From Lytechinus variegatus (Eukaryota; Echinodermata; Echinoidea; Temnopleuroida; Toxopneustidae): DNA of 64,000 nucleotides. Location of the stretch: positions 22,335,785 through 22,399,784 of the forward strand of contig NC_054757.1 of the NCBI RefSeq assembly GCF_018143015.1, read 5' to 3'. Below, in pieces: positions 11,991 to 23,892 of the stretch (position 1 is the first letter of the stretch; each line of letters begins with the position of its first letter). The translations under genes were made by a program, and so were the position numbers. Under the pieces are notes generated by a model. The model searched no databases. It was not told the DNA's origin and saw nothing but the letters and a program-made list of their open reading frames with translations.

Positions 11991-12422
11991 GATGATGATG
12001 ATGATTGATCGATATACAGGGGGGCTATATACCCTAAATAAACAAATTGTGTAATTCATATCTCAAAAAAAAATAACAAACGGGACCATCATCGTCTTTC
12101 AGGCAAATGGCAGGTCGATATAAAAGCATACAATAATATTTCTAAAGAATATTGAAATCGGATTGAATAATGAAGGTTGAATAAATCGAGTTGAAATCGC
12201 TGTAAATCTTATCATTTTGCATATTGTAGACCTTAATACATTTATTAGTTATCAATCAAATACGTTTTCCCTATACTCAATATTTCTATTTGGAAAATCA
12301 TTCACCTCCCATCTGTTTCGAGATTTTTCTTTTAATAATTGTTAAAGCCACCATAATTCTGAGTCGACAGAATTTCTCCAATTCACTTCTGACGAAATTG
12401 ATCTGATTTAAAAATCATACAA
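11991..12422 (+). promoter_or_regulatory. Probable promoter and 5' UTR zone of RNF181
   Basis: Sequence immediately upstream of the RNF181 ATG. A short GAT repeat lies at 11988-12005. No TATA box is obvious at a sensible distance. Called from position only. Confidence 0.3.
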
Positions 12423-12505
12423 ATGGCATCTTATTTCGACGAACATGGATGTGAACCAACGGGAGAAACTGGTCCAGAATTAAATACCCTGCTTCGGTGG
12501 GCTAG
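12423..12505 (+). CDS. RNF181: RNF181 exon 1 (coding part)
   Basis: ATG through residue 27 plus two bases, ending before GTAATG. Encodes [20 protein letters not shown] and LNTLLRWA. The ATG has G at +4. Confidence 0.92.
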
Positions 12506-15500
12506 GTAATGTCATAAATTTTTAACAATCAAGACTGATCATCAAGAAAAAATTTCGATTTACTGACTTTGCTGAGCTGCTAGCTAAGCACCGGAATCGC
12601 CGCCTTCGGCTGCCCGGAGCTCTAGCGACGCGTTCAGCACGAACACGTCGAGTAAGTTCAAGAGACGGGTGGATTGTGATGAGTGTGACTGAGATGAGAC
12701 GAGACTGTGACTGAGGTTGAGTTCTTGATGAGAGCCCCAATTTGTTAGTCACAAGTTCCGTAGCACTAGCAACAAGCAGTTTGTGAAGTTATTGCTCAGA
12801 CAAGATGTGATTCAATTATCTTTGTGATCTTGTTTCCAGCTGAATGAAAAAAAAAAATAAAATTGATGAGTCACTCACAACACAAGTCTCATTCCGAAAA
12901 TTTCACTGAAGTGAAGTCTGAAGAACTCTTTCTTTTGAAGGTTTCTAAATGTTCAATTAATGAATTAACGACTAATGTTAGACGGAAATGTGCCAGTAGG
13001 TCTATAGTTTAGACAATTCCTAATTTTGACTTTTTTCCTTTTTTTCTAAACTTTAACAGGATTCTAATTAATGATGTCAGACAGTATGCTGAAAGAGAAG
13101 GGTGAGTTTAGTGATGATATAATAATGATATAGTGATAATAATAATAATATAATAATGATGATGTTGGTGATGATGATGATGATGATATTGATAACAATA
13201 TATAACAGAACACTTCTGACTTATTTCTCAAATGAATCGCAGGTTTCAGTACTCTTTAAAAAGATTGTAAGCGGAATATGCTGTTCCTATTACAGAATTC
13301 ATTGCTTATTCACTTTTATCGCTTTATTTTTGTTTCTGTCATGTTATTTTATGAATGTTGTCATTTCAGTTTGGAACTCCCACCAGATATAAGAAAAGCT
13401 CCCCCAGCATCAAAGGAATGTGTTGCCAATTTGAAAGAGACAAGAGTTTCAACAGACAGAGAAGGTACATATGCCAGGACCCTAATTTATTTATCACTGA
13501 GAATATTCCCAGCTAATAAAATTATATGACTTGATTGGCTGAGAGCAATGTGTCGTAGTAGAAAATAGAATTCAAGCATTTTTTTTTAATTTCTGATATC
13601 AAGATTTATGTAATGAGGCACAGATCTAATTGTATGCCTATAAATATGTGTAGGCAATCAAGGCCTACTAATAAATCCCCTCCCTATTTTTTTTAAATCC
13701 TACAATTGCGACTAATTTCAGATCAACGTCGATTGAAAAAAAATGTTTGCAATATAGAATGTGTAAAAATTGCTCACTAGTAGATTCCAGGTAGGTGGAA
13801 ATACACTATAGTAAATATAAATAATTGAGATGAAATTACGTACAGACATCTGTAATTTGCTTTCAACATTTATTTCTATAAAGCTTAACGGTGGCAAAGT
13901 GAAAGAAGCCAAATATTATTTGGTCTGCACTATTTACTGTTTATCCTTATTATTAATTGATTAATCTCCACAGAGAAATGCCCTGTTTGTTTGCTGCCCT
14001 ATCAAGTTGGGGATGTTACAAAGACGTTGCCATGCGTGCATGAATATCACCAGACCTGCATTCTACCATGGCTTAACAAGGTATCTATAGTTACAATCAA
14101 TGTTTGAGGATTGGGAAAAGAAAACATGAAAATGTATACATAATAAGCTATGTGATTGGATTTCTATTCTTTTATTTTCAATTTTCATAAACTTTCAATA
14201 ATACATGCATAAGTCTGATGCACAATTAATTTCAAAAGTCCTGCCAAATTGGGATAGGGTGTACCTTCTGTAGTATTATTTCATATCACAATCTGGTTAA
14301 TATACGCTCTTTTATTAACCCACCACCTTCGCTTGGGTTATGATTATGCCATATTATATTATTCTCTTTTAATATTTTTTTAATCATTTTACAGAGAGAT
14401 TTTTTTTTATTTGAAATTAGAAGGAATCTAGAATGAGTTTTATTAATTATTGCAATTATTTTTCAGGATTGAGATCAAATGAGAATTAAGCCGAAATGAT
14501 TATTTGTTTTTAAAATAATTTTTTTACTCCATACTGACAATTTATCTAAAAGCAGCATTTTGGCCCATAATTATACATACATGTCATTTATTGTATGTAT
14601 TTTTCTTTCATAATTTTTCTTTTTGCTCATTTGTAAAGCGCTGTGATACAGTCATTGAGAAGAGTGTTATACTAGTATTGTATTGTATTGTATTGAATTG
14701 TATACAATTATGTGTACTGCAGTCCCAAAAATTGTTTTAATTCACATTTTCTTACTTTTTAATTTCCTTTTCCTTAGACTAATTCATGTCCCATGTGCAG
14801 ACATGAGCTCCCCACGGATGATGAAGATTATGAAGAATACAGAAAACACAAAGTAAGTCAACAAGTCAACTGAGTATTTTTATACTAAAAACTTTTGATG
14901 ATTATTTTATCCAAATTTTGAAAATTCATTTTGTAATCAACTTAAATTGGTCTTTGTATCTGTTATATATTTCAGATAAGTCGTTATGAATGTAGATTGC
15001 ATTTTCACAAAGTTGACCATTAGTGCGATCATTAGCATAATGAGCCAAAATTTGAGGGGGTGGGCAGACACAATGTATGGGACAAAATTCTAAAAGACTG
15101 CATTGGGCGAAGTGAGCGAGCAAACGTTTTGAAAATTTTCTACAAAATACTACGGGTAATTTGTGTAAGATTTTGACATGATATTCAGAATATGAGATGA
15201 AATATCACCCCCTTTCCTTTTCTTTCCCTTTCTCCTTTTTTTTTTCTTGAACATCATTTTTTTTGGGGGGCTCCCCCCATCTGTACACCAGTGTGTGCAG
15301 TTCGAGAAATCACATCCTTTTTGCCTAGAGAATAATAATTTTGTAACTGGAAGAAAAAGGTGCACTATCAAATATTCTTTAATTGGATTTCATTCTTATA
15401 CATTTTTCTGTCTTTTTCTGTTCATTTCACAACATTACAGGCAAGGGCCAAGCAGAGACAGTTTGAAACAGAGAGTCTACACAACGCTATGTATAGCTAG
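12423..15500 (+). CDS. RNF181: E3 ubiquitin-protein ligase RNF181, complete
   Basis: RING-type E3 ubiquitin ligase that recruits an E2 and ubiquitinates target proteins. Six exons (12423-12505, 13060-13101, 13370-13464, 13974-14080, 14778-14852, 15441-15500) with GT-AG junctions give 462 nt, that is 153 residues, the same length as I recall for human RNF181. The N-terminus [12 protein letters not shown] and C-terminus LHNAMYS are family hallmarks. The RING-H2 finger is intact: Cys76, Cys79, Cys94, His96, His99, Cys102, Cys113, Cys116, with Pro-Trp at 105-106 on the E2-facing side. Residues 28-70 are more divergent from the vertebrate protein. An acidic stretch (DDEDYEEY) and a basic, glutamine-containing segment follow the RING. 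Introns 2 and 4 hold microsatellite and retroposon-tail DNA. AATAAA at 15694-15699 could serve polyadenylation. Confidence 0.95.
13060..13101 (+). CDS. RNF181: RNF181 exon 2
   Basis: 42 nt between TTTAACAG and GTGAGT. It encodes residues 28-41 ([14 protein letters not shown]) and two bases of Gly42. Confidence 0.85.
13113..13199 (+). repeat. AT-rich triplet microsatellite (ATA/GAT) in RNF181 intron 2
   Basis: Runs of GATAATAATAATA followed by GATGATGATGATGAT. Simple sequence repeat, imperfect. Confidence 0.8.
13370..13464 (+). CDS. RNF181: RNF181 exon 3
   Basis: 95 nt between CATTTCAG and GTACAT. It encodes [18 protein letters not shown] and the linker to the RING. Confidence 0.9.
13974..14080 (+). 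CDS. RNF181: RNF181 exon 4 (RING-H2, first part)
   Basis: 107 nt between CTCCACAG and GTATCT. It encodes [11 protein letters not shown] to CILPWLNK and holds the first six zinc ligands of the RING-H2 finger. Confidence 0.95.
14625..14702 (+). mobile_element. Retroposon 3' tail with ATTGT repeat in RNF181 intron 4
   Basis: TTTGTAAAGCGCTGTGATAC followed by GTATTGTATTGTATTG looks like the 3' terminus of a CR1/L2-type retroposon (an AAGCGC word near the end) with a short pentanucleotide tail. Only the tail is present. Confidence 0.45.
14778..14852 (+). CDS. RNF181: RNF181 exon 5 (RING-H2, last ligands)
   Basis: 75 nt between TCCTTAG and GTAAGT. It encodes [20 protein letters not shown] and the start of the basic tail. 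Cys113 and Cys116 complete the zinc finger. Confidence 0.95.
15441..15500 (+). CDS. RNF181: RNF181 exon 6 (C-terminus and stop)
   Basis: 60 nt after ATTACAG. It encodes [19 protein letters not shown] and TAG. The C-terminal LHNAMYS matches the vertebrate ending (LHGAMYT). Confidence 0.95.
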   Translation, partial: ARAKQRQFETESLHNAMYS

Positions 15501-15564
15501 TGGGACTACATTGAAAAGAATCAATCTTTAATAGTGAAATATTTATTATGTGATGAGTCATCAA

Positions 15565-15703
15565 TCATCATAAAGTTTATTTGCCATCCAATTGTAACGT
15601 CCATGATATCCTTGATTTTGATTGGCTGTTGAGCATTGTTGCCATGGTAGTTTCAATCAAAAGGCAAAGTTACTGTACTAGTAAATTTTATGCAATAAAA
15701 TCT
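15565..15703. mobile_element. MITE of the TTGATTTTGATTGGCTG family
   Basis: Shares the core CTTGATTTTGATTGGCTGTTGAGC and flanking GGCAAAGTTACTGTA / TTTTATGCAATAA words with the better preserved copies at 20534-20695 and 21846-22008. The left terminal repeat is degraded. Confidence 0.55.
15694..15699 (+). terminator. Candidate polyadenylation signal for RNF181
   Basis: AATAAA about 195 bp after the stop codon; a second AATAAA lies at 15783-15788. Neither has supporting transcript data, and the first lies inside a transposon fragment. Confidence 0.3.
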
Positions 15704-15839
15704 GGTGGGTGCTTCATGAAGATGTTGGTAAGTCACGACCAACACCATACTTTACTGGTGATACCTTCTTGAGCTACATGTTAATAAATTTAAGCTACTG
15801 TTAATAAAAAACAGATTTTAACACCTGATATGGTATCAC

Positions 15840-15967
15840 CAGGAGCCTGTTGCATAAAAGAAAATACTCCAGCAGATTTTCTTTGGCCAGAGGTTTTATC
15901 TTACATGTCAGTGGCATATTTTTTTTTGCCAGACTTTTATTATAGCATAAGTTTTATGCAACAGAGC
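15840..15967. mobile_element. Short MITE with GCCTGTTGCATAAAA ends
   Basis: AGCCTGTTGCATAAAA on the left and TTTTATGCAACAGAGCT on the right are inverted complements with few mismatches, about 128 bp overall. No coding content. The CAGG outer edge is hAT-like. Confidence 0.6.
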
Positions 15968-17469
15968 TTTTTCATTCATTAAGTTATTTGTAATTTACCA
16001 GCAGCTTTATTAAACAAGAAAAATATAAAATCTTAATTAAGTTTTCATGCCATTATCTATTGTTACTGTGGTGGTCGGACCTATTATTTATTTTTTGTTG
16101 CAGCCGGTAATGTCACAGCAGTACCTGAAGTCACAAGTGCGTTATTTACATCTTGGATCAATGTCTGACATCACAATCTGAAAGATGCGAGTGGGCCTAC
16201 TGTTAGTACTCTGTTAGTGCTAACAACGGCTGGTACAGTTAGAAATATTCTATTTCAAATGGGGATTAAAGCAAGACATGAGACATTTCTCTTACTTTGT
16301 GAATGCTTGATCTAAGTGTTCTAATGACTTCGCTAAGTATGATCCAGCTTCAATGAGGGTAATAATACAATTGCTTTTTTGTGTGCAATGTGATCTACAA
16401 AAATGGTATGTTTATCAATTCAATTCAATTTTTTTATTTCATTTCCATTCAAAACATAATACAAAGTAATATAAAACAATATAAATCAAATACAATTTTA
16501 CAGAAGGGTATTCTTACTTCGTAAAAAAAAAAACACAGTATAATATAGAGCATAAATGGATATGGAAAAATGGTATGTTTATCAATTCTGTCAGTTTTAA
16601 ATTAGTTCAATTCATAGTAGCCTATCTTGGGTAATGCTAGAGAGTAGATGTAAACCAATGGGTTTTGAGGAAACCAACTTTTGGGAAAACCCCAAAAAAG
16701 TGTAAGCATCAATTTTAGATATAATAAACAACCAAGTTAGAAATTTAAATCATTAACTTCCCATAAGTGAACTTGTATAACCTACACTAAGAAATCACTT
16801 CACTTTGTACCTGAAGAGTGGGAGCAGCATTCTTGCTGTTCTTACCAAACATATCTGTAGTGCATGAAGATACACTAATTTCTACTTATTTGTTTTATAT
16901 ATGTATGTATATTTCAATGACTGGTCATTTGTTCAAATTAATATATTGTTTACCCATATTGATTATAAGAATCTATTAAATATGTAGGCTGTTTTTGCAC
17001 TATGTACACACCTTTTACAAATATTATGTATGTGTATATATATATGTAATTTGTAATTAAAAAAAATGAAATATAATGTATAAAAAATTTCCTTTTTTTC
17101 AGATTTCAAATTTTTTTCAATGTAATTATTGGAGGACAGTTGTGATTTTCTTTCATTAGAAAATGATAATTTGGATAATTTCAAATTAAATAAATTATGG
17201 AAGAAGACTACAACAACTGCTAACCCTTCATATAGTTTAGTTATATGATTATAGCAATTAAATAAAACTGGAAATGGGGGAAAAAGGATACAAAATAATT
17301 AGATGATTTTACAAGATGGTGAAATCATGAGACATGGTAATGCTGAAGAAATAGATGGAATTGGACCAACGAATTATGTAAGATAGAGAGGGGGGAGAGA
17401 GAGAGAGAGAAAAGTGGGAAGAGAAAGGAGAAGAGGAAGAGAGGGTGAGTTGAGGATCATAAGGTACAG
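15968..17469. other. Intergenic, no gene seen
   Basis: AT-rich. At 16431-16560 TTTTTATTTCATTTCCATTC begins what may be a retroposon 3' tail on the minus strand. A GA-rich run (GAGAGAGA) lies at 17385-17450. No exon recognised. Confidence 0.4.
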
Positions 17470-18075
17470 TTGTGCTAAAAACTTAATGAACACCACCAGA
17501 AAATATACTTCTTCATGCCGAGTGTTGAATGTAGACAACACTGCAATATCCTGAGACTCCAGAGGAATAGACTTCATTGAATGTAATATTTTATCATCTG
17601 ACTTCACAATTAAATATCTAAAACACAGCAAAACATATACCAGGGTTCCCAGCTTTTCAAGAAAACAAAATTCCCTGATTTTTCCAGGACAAAGTTTAAA
17701 AATTCCATTATAATTATTTAAACCCATTCCTAGTTTTGCATGTTTTCTTAGTTGTTGCAGTAAATTACATGTATTTTCAGTATAAAAACAATATAAAACT
17801 TGTTAGTACCACCATAACCAGTCATTCAATTAATGCTGTTTTGATATGCAAGAAAATATAACAAAGTCTGACTGACTACCGTTGCTTTTGACTTTTGGGC
17901 CGATCATAATTCCCTGATTTTTCCCTGATTTGAGGAATTTTAAAAATCAAGTTCCCTGATTTCTCCCTGACTGGAAAAAGGTAAAATAATTTCCCTGATG
18001 GGCTGTGAACCCTGATGAACACTTTTACATATGTTCATTTTCTGGTGGTGGGGTTCACTAACTTCATAGCACCAT
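17470..18075. mobile_element. Inverted-repeat element with a nested CAGGG element
   Basis: The left arm TGTGCTAAAAACTTAATGAA with ACCACCAGAAAAT mirrors the right arm near 18030-18073 (ATTTTCTGGTGGT ... CATAGCACC). Inside, 17641-18014 is a second unit with CAGGGTTCCCAGC at the left and GCTGTGAACCCTG at the right, rich in TTCCCTGATTTTTCC. The nested structure implies two insertion events. No transposase was seen. Confidence 0.6.
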
Positions 18076-18469
18076 TGTCGATGACAGAATCATTAGCAGT
18101 GCAGTGAGTAAAGAAGAGAGACAGGAAGAGATATTGAGAGAGAGAGAAGGTAACGGGGGAAGGAATCATTGTAAGCAAAGACAGATTATTATGAAGAGAA
18201 TGAGAAATCAAAATATGGCAACTTATAAAAATGTCTTTGCACCATGGGGTAATCACATAACTTTTTAAAATGCCTCCATATACTTGCTTCAGCAAATGAA
18301 TGTTGTGACTTCAGTAGTCAATTATTTGTTATCATTTCATTGTTTTAATGAAAAGAAACACACAAATCCACTTTATAAAACCAGTTAACAACAATCGTAG
18401 TTCCTCATCTCTTCAGGGGCCCCTTAGAAGACTCTCAAACAACTTCAAAAAGACAAATTGGCCCAAATT
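18076..18469. other. Intergenic, no gene seen
   Basis: A GA-rich run at 18100-18155, otherwise plain AT-rich sequence. Confidence 0.4.
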
Positions 18470-18872
18470 CACAAAGGTTTTTCAGAAAACCCACAGTTGA
18501 ATCCATGGTTATGCAGATTTCCGGTATAAATTACTCCTAATTTTGCGCATGTATAAAAAATGTCCAATGCTGATGCGCTCTTTTGTCACAATGTGCCAAA
18601 TTGATGCCTGTTACCATGGTTAGATCACTATTTTATTCATGAGTCCACTGTTTAAAGAGTGGACTCATTATTCACAACAGTAGACTCATGAATAAAATAG
18701 CGCGGATAACCAGGGCAACAGGCGTCAACTTGGCACACTCTTACAAAAGTGCGCATCAGCATTGGAAATTTGTTAATATACACAGTAAATTAAGCGTAAT
18801 TTATACAGGAAATCTGCATAAACCATGGAATCAACCGTGGGTTTTCAAAACCACCTTTGTGAATTCGGGTCA
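18470..18872. mobile_element. Long palindromic MITE, GGCCCAAATTCACAAAGG ends
   Basis: Nearly the whole 403 bp is one inverted repeat. Arms of ~190 bp run from GCCCAAATTCACAAAGGTTTT at the left to ACCTTTGTGAATTCGGGTC at the right, meeting near 18665 at GAGTCCACTG / GAGTGGACTC. The central symmetry is so complete that a large cruciform could form. No coding potential. Confidence 0.8.
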
Positions 18873-20533
18873 TTGATTTTCACCCAATCATCAGATCACA
18901 TATTGGGTTTGAGTTTGATTTTTCAAAGATGAGTTTTAAACACAATCTTTACAGTGTCAAAGCTCTTCAGTAATCCAGTATGACCAACCTGTAATCAGGA
19001 CTCTGCACTCTTGCTTACAGAATGAAAATCATTCCTTTGATTAATTACAAATTCTTGGATTCTGTAAAATAAGTATTTTCTCGCCCAATAAATATGACTA
19101 ATTATCACTTCTTCACTTTTCAAATGAACAAAACAAAATGAACACCGTACATTTGTAGACTTCACACAATGCAGAAAATGTAAATTTCAAACTCTTTTAT
19201 TCACCTTCTTTTAATACTGTCTAAAATTGACAATAATTATAAAACTACTACACAAAAGTATCTTCAATGTTTACTTTCTACATGAACCACTATTATGTAC
19301 AACATTTATGATCAATAAAAATAATATATGACAAATTCAGTTGTTTTGTTTATGTGCATTTTAGAAAATAAAGAAAGGCAGTATACTGATTATTTTTACG
19401 GCTATCTGAATATGAAGTTGATTTCGCTTAGAGAACTACAGTCAAATCAGAATTATACTCAAATTTACATACATAATCTCAGGGTGACTGGGATGAAAAG
19501 AAAACTAGGTGGTTTTTTAGCCTTGAAATGAGGCATGCAACAATTTTGGATTTGAGTTTATTCTACAGATAGTAAATAAAGAAGAGAAAGTTTGATCAGA
19601 CCAGAAATATTACCAAAAAAGTCAAGTGATGGGGAAGAGTTATTATCATGACAATTTTTTCCAAATAAACATGTCATAGAGTTGCATAGAAAGTTTAAAG
19701 CTGTCTATTTCAAACTAGGAAAAAAAACAAGGTCTTCTGGCACTGAAGTATCTTTTTTTTAAGATGTAATTATTTTACAAAAATTGTGATCACAACTTTC
19801 AAAGTTCAATATATCCAAAAGTACTCCATTTCATTTTTGCCTGTTTTGCTATCAAGGTTTGATTTTCTTTCACATATCAGTAGACTTCAACCAGGATCTA
19901 TTATCCTGTTTTTGACGGGATTTTTTTGGTCACGTTGAAAAGAATTGATGTTCTGCTTCTATTTATAGGTTCATGACATCATAGTTGCCAATAAAAATTT
20001 ACTACAAAAAGAAAGGAAACCATTTAAAATGATCTGTTTGTACACAAATACTGCGCAAGGCATATTCTTTTGCCTAAAATGTTTGAAAGGTAAGAATTTA
20101 AAAATGTCCTGTCTTTCTTTGAAAAAATTGTTTATTCTATGTACAAAACTACAAACTCCATTCCACATGAATGAAGATACATACACAAGTCATCAACTGT
20201 ATGTATGTTCCCAACACTCAAAAATTACAGCATGCATCATTATTACAGCATTATGCCATTGCACATTGCCATCGTATACTGCCATACAAATGTAACTATC
20301 TACACAAAGACCCTGTTATGAGCAGCAGTGGGTACAATGCTTTCTCATAGTACAACACACATAATCCATGGAGATATAAACATTCATTTCATACATTTTT
20401 CAGATTTTTAACTCTTTTAAATGGTTCATTGCATAAATTGTGTTTATAGCGGTACTCCGGGCTGAAAACAATTTTGTCTGAATAAATAAAGTCAAATTGA
20501 CCAGGTAAAATGCCTGAAATTTTTACCAAAATC
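18873..20533. other. Intergenic, no gene seen
   Basis: AT-rich DNA without a recognisable exon, mobile element end or tandem repeat. Confidence 0.4.
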
Positions 20534-20695
20534 TAGAGCCCACTTCTTAAAGGACTTGCAACTGTTGTAACTTTGCCATTATGGCAACTACCATGGTAAC
20601 CTTGATTATGATTGGCTGCTGAGCCCTGTTACCATGGCAGTTGCCATAATGGCAAAGTTACAACCGTTGCAAGTCCTTTATGAAACGGGCCCCTG
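20534..20695. mobile_element. MITE, GGACTTGCAAC / GTTGCAAGTCC ends
   Basis: AAAGGACTTGCAACTGTTGTAACTTTGCCATTATGG at the left is mirrored by the right arm ending GCAAGTCCTTTATGAAACGGGCCCCTG. The centre carries TTGATTATGATTGGCTGCTGAGC, the shared core of this family. The right terminus, read inward, is CAGGGGCCCGTTTCAT, a hAT-like end. Confidence 0.75.
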
Positions 20696-21845
20696 ATAAC
20701 AAATAACAAAGAAATTGATTTTTTAAAGTTTAACCATATTTTGTGAAAACAAGTTATATGCATACCATCATATGTGGGCTGATGTCATATCCCAATACAT
20801 GTACATGTATCCATGATACATCTTCCTTGGAACAAAATAAGTTGCAGCAGTCAGTAATTAATCTTACAAAAAAAAATTATATCAGCAGTAAAACCAATTT
20901 TCTTTTCACTCTTGGAGGACAAAATTTGCATAAATATAATTTCATGTAGTAAATTACAATAGAATAAGTCAGAGAGGGAATATGACATCATCAGCTTGCT
21001 CATTGCATAATCATGAAGACATGCTTTTTCACTGAAATATTGCAAAACTTTAAATCATCATAACTGCTATTCCTAGTCTGATTTTTTTTTTATTTCCAGT
21101 GTTTGTCTGATTTTATCTCTTCAAATCATATTATTTTCATCCTGGAGTAAACCCATTCATATTAACTCCAAAAATTACACTCAACTTGTTTTTTCTAACC
21201 AGAAGCACACTGCAGACTTGTGATTGTTTTTGGAGTTGCCTTTAAAGTTAAACGCAATTCTTATGCACCTGTTCCGAACAAGTATCACATTTAGAGCACA
21301 CCTTACCAATGCAGCATAACTACCCTGGCTACTGTCAAGGACAGTAGCTGTCCGATTGTCGCTAAACTCATAACATGGAACAAAGCCCAGAATTTGAGTT
21401 ACTTTCAGTTTTATCATACTGAAAATGCCTTTCATAACTCAAAATTTCAGAATACAATCTCACCGATGTACAAGATAATTGAAATCAAGCACAACCCCCA
21501 AAATGCACAATGGAATATTTAAAAAACAAGCACATAATGTGTGCAGTTTGGTAGGTTGAGGGATCAAGCTACTTTAATTCCTGCAACTTATGTGCCAACA
21601 TAACCGGGCAAGCGTAAGTGCCCCTTTGAGCATTTATTCCTGCCTAGTATAAGCACATGAGGCAATTCAGGCATGTGGGCTTGCATTGTATCATACCGTT
21701 GTTTATTAAAATATAATTCTTAACATATGCAAACATTTCCATAATATGTCGACTGAATATGAAGACTTGCCGAGTTTGCCACTATTTCTAAATGGGAAGT
21801 AAGAGTAGACCTGTAACATTCTCTGCATGCTTGAATCATTATCTC
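20696..21845. other. Intergenic, no gene seen
   Basis: No exon or repeat boundary recognised. ACATGTACATGTA occurs near 20800. Confidence 0.4.
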
Positions 21846-22008
21846 CAGGGCCCTATTGCATTAAAATTACCATTATGGTAACTGTGCTATCCAATGATAT
21901 TTTGCATGGAATCCTTGATTTTGATTGGCTGATGAGCAAGGTAACCATGGCAGTTACCATTGGATGGCAAAGATACTATAACAGTAACTTTTATGCAATG
22001 TGGCCCAG
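21846..22008. mobile_element. MITE, CAGGGCCCTATTGCAT ends
   Basis: CAGGGCCCTATTGCATTAAA at the left matches the complement of the right end (ATGCAATGTGGCCCAG). The core CTTGATTTTGATTGGCTGATGAG is shared with 15565-15703 and 20534-20695. 163 bp, non-coding. Confidence 0.75.
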
Positions 22009-22126
22009 AACTGGTTATAACTATGAACAGCTCGAAAACTGAAATCTTTGGGGGTTACTTACTACAAAAGAGATCACAGTGTGTACATATACAACTATAT
22101 ATTGTTGGAGGCACATGAAATGCATC

Positions 22127-22290
22127 CAGGGCTCCGTAAAACAAAGATTAGTGATCAATCGCAAAATGGACTGACCATTAAATATCAATGTTACACAAGC
22201 ATTTAAGGTTCAAAATACTGACCAGGAACCAATCAGAAATGTTCTTCCATATTTGCTATTCATCGCCAAGCTTTGTGTTACGGGACCCAG
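22127..22290. mobile_element. MITE, CAGGGCTCCGTAAAACAAAG ends
   Basis: The 20-bp left end CAGGGCTCCGTAAAACAAAG matches the reversed right end with four mismatches. 164 bp, non-coding, hAT-like CAGGG terminus. Confidence 0.75.
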
Positions 22291-22568
22291 GGGAACTTTT
22301 CATAAAATGCCTTAAAGAGTAATTTTCAATGAAAACTTTTATAAGCTACAAAAATTCCTGGAAACGATTGGCTATCAGCAAAACTGTCAGAAAAATCACA
22401 GATGAGACGATTTACTGCAAATCAATCAAATGAGTAATCTTATTTCCTTTTCTTTGTTAATAATATTTATGAATGTAAAGTAATCTGTAATTTGTCTTTA
22501 GAATGCAGGGAATATGAAGAAATAAAGAGCATCATTACTGGTATTAATACAAGTGGAATGCCTCTGGC
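22291..22568. other. Intergenic spacer, nothing recognised
   Basis: Short AT-rich segment between two mobile elements. Confidence 0.35.
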
Positions 22569-23662
22569 TGTCTCACCTGCATCACGCGGTTCAATATAGC
22601 AGCAGTGCTGACTTTGAATACTACTCTAACTCGCACAAGATGTTCAGTGATACATGGTTACTCTTATGTCCACTTTTTATGAACTAGACCAATAAACTTA
22701 CAGAGATTCACCAAAAAACCCCAACATGGCCAAAGTTCATTGACCTTACATGACCTTTGACCTTGATCATGTGACCTGAAACTCAAACAGGATATTCAGT
22801 GATACTTGATTACTCTTATGTACAAGTTTCATGAATCAGATCCATAAACTTTCAAAGTTATGATGGTAATTCAACAGATACACCCAATTCGGCCAAAGTT
22901 CATTGACCTTTGACCTTGGTCATGTGACCTGAAACGTGCACAGGATGTTCAGTGATACTTGATTACTCTAATGTCCAAGTTTAATGAACTAGACCAATAA
23001 ACTATCAAAGTTATGATGGTAATTCAACAGATACCCCTGATTCGGCCAAAGTTCATTGACCCTAAATGACCTTTGACCTTAATCATGAGACCTGAAACTT
23101 GCACAAAATTTTCAGTGATGCTTGATTACTATTATGTCCAAGTTTCATGAATCAGATCCATAAACTTTCAAAGTTATGATGGGAATTCAACAGATATCCC
23201 CAATTCGGCCAAAGTTCATTGACCCTAAATGACCTTTGACCTTGGTCATGTGACGTGAAACTCATGCAGGATGTTCAGTGATACTTGATTAACCTTATGT
23301 CCAAGTTTCATGAACTAGGTCCATATATTTTCTAAGTTATGATGACATTTCAAAAACTTAACCACAGGTTAAGATTTCGATGTTGATTCCTCCAACATGG
23401 TCTAAGTTCATTGACCCTAAATGACCTTTGACCTTGGTCATGTGACATGAAACTCTAATAGGATGTTCAGTAATACTTGATTAACCTTATGGCCAAGTTT
23501 CATGAACTAGGTCCATATACTTTCTAAGTTATGATGTCATTTCAAAAACTTAACCTCAGGTTAAGATTTGTTGTTGACGCCGCCGCCGCCGCCGTCGCCG
23601 CTGCCGCCGCCGCCGCCGGAAAAGCGGCGCCTATAGTCTCACTTTGCTTCGCAGGTGAGACA
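22569..23662. mobile_element. TGTCTCACCTGC element carrying tandem units with nuclear-receptor half-sites
   Basis: Ends TGTCTCACCTGC (22569-22580) and GCAGGTGAGACA (23651-23662) are exact inverted complements. The interior holds six tandem units, marked by TTCAGTGATAC-type words at 22642, 22795, 22948, 23111, 23274 and 23466 (spacing 153, 153, 163, 163, 192). Each runs through TCCAAGTTTCATGAA, GGCCAAAGTTCATTGACC and TGACCTTTGACCTTGGTCATGTGACC. A GCC-triplet run (23578-23622) precedes the right end. No coding frame. Superfamily not determined. Confidence 0.75.
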
Positions 23663-23892
23663 AAAAATGCTTAACTGATACTCGGTTACTCCACATGGGT
23701 AGAAAACGGCAAATTTGACAATATTCAAGAAGAAATGACTGTGTGGATTGGGTCATGTCCCCATGACCCACTAACAGACAGGCATGACTCCACAACAAAT
23801 GACACCCTAACTTCTTGAAGGAATTCACTCAACCAACACAAGCAATAAGATCAAAGCAGATTCATAGAATTTAGCAGAGGTTGAGCAGAGAC

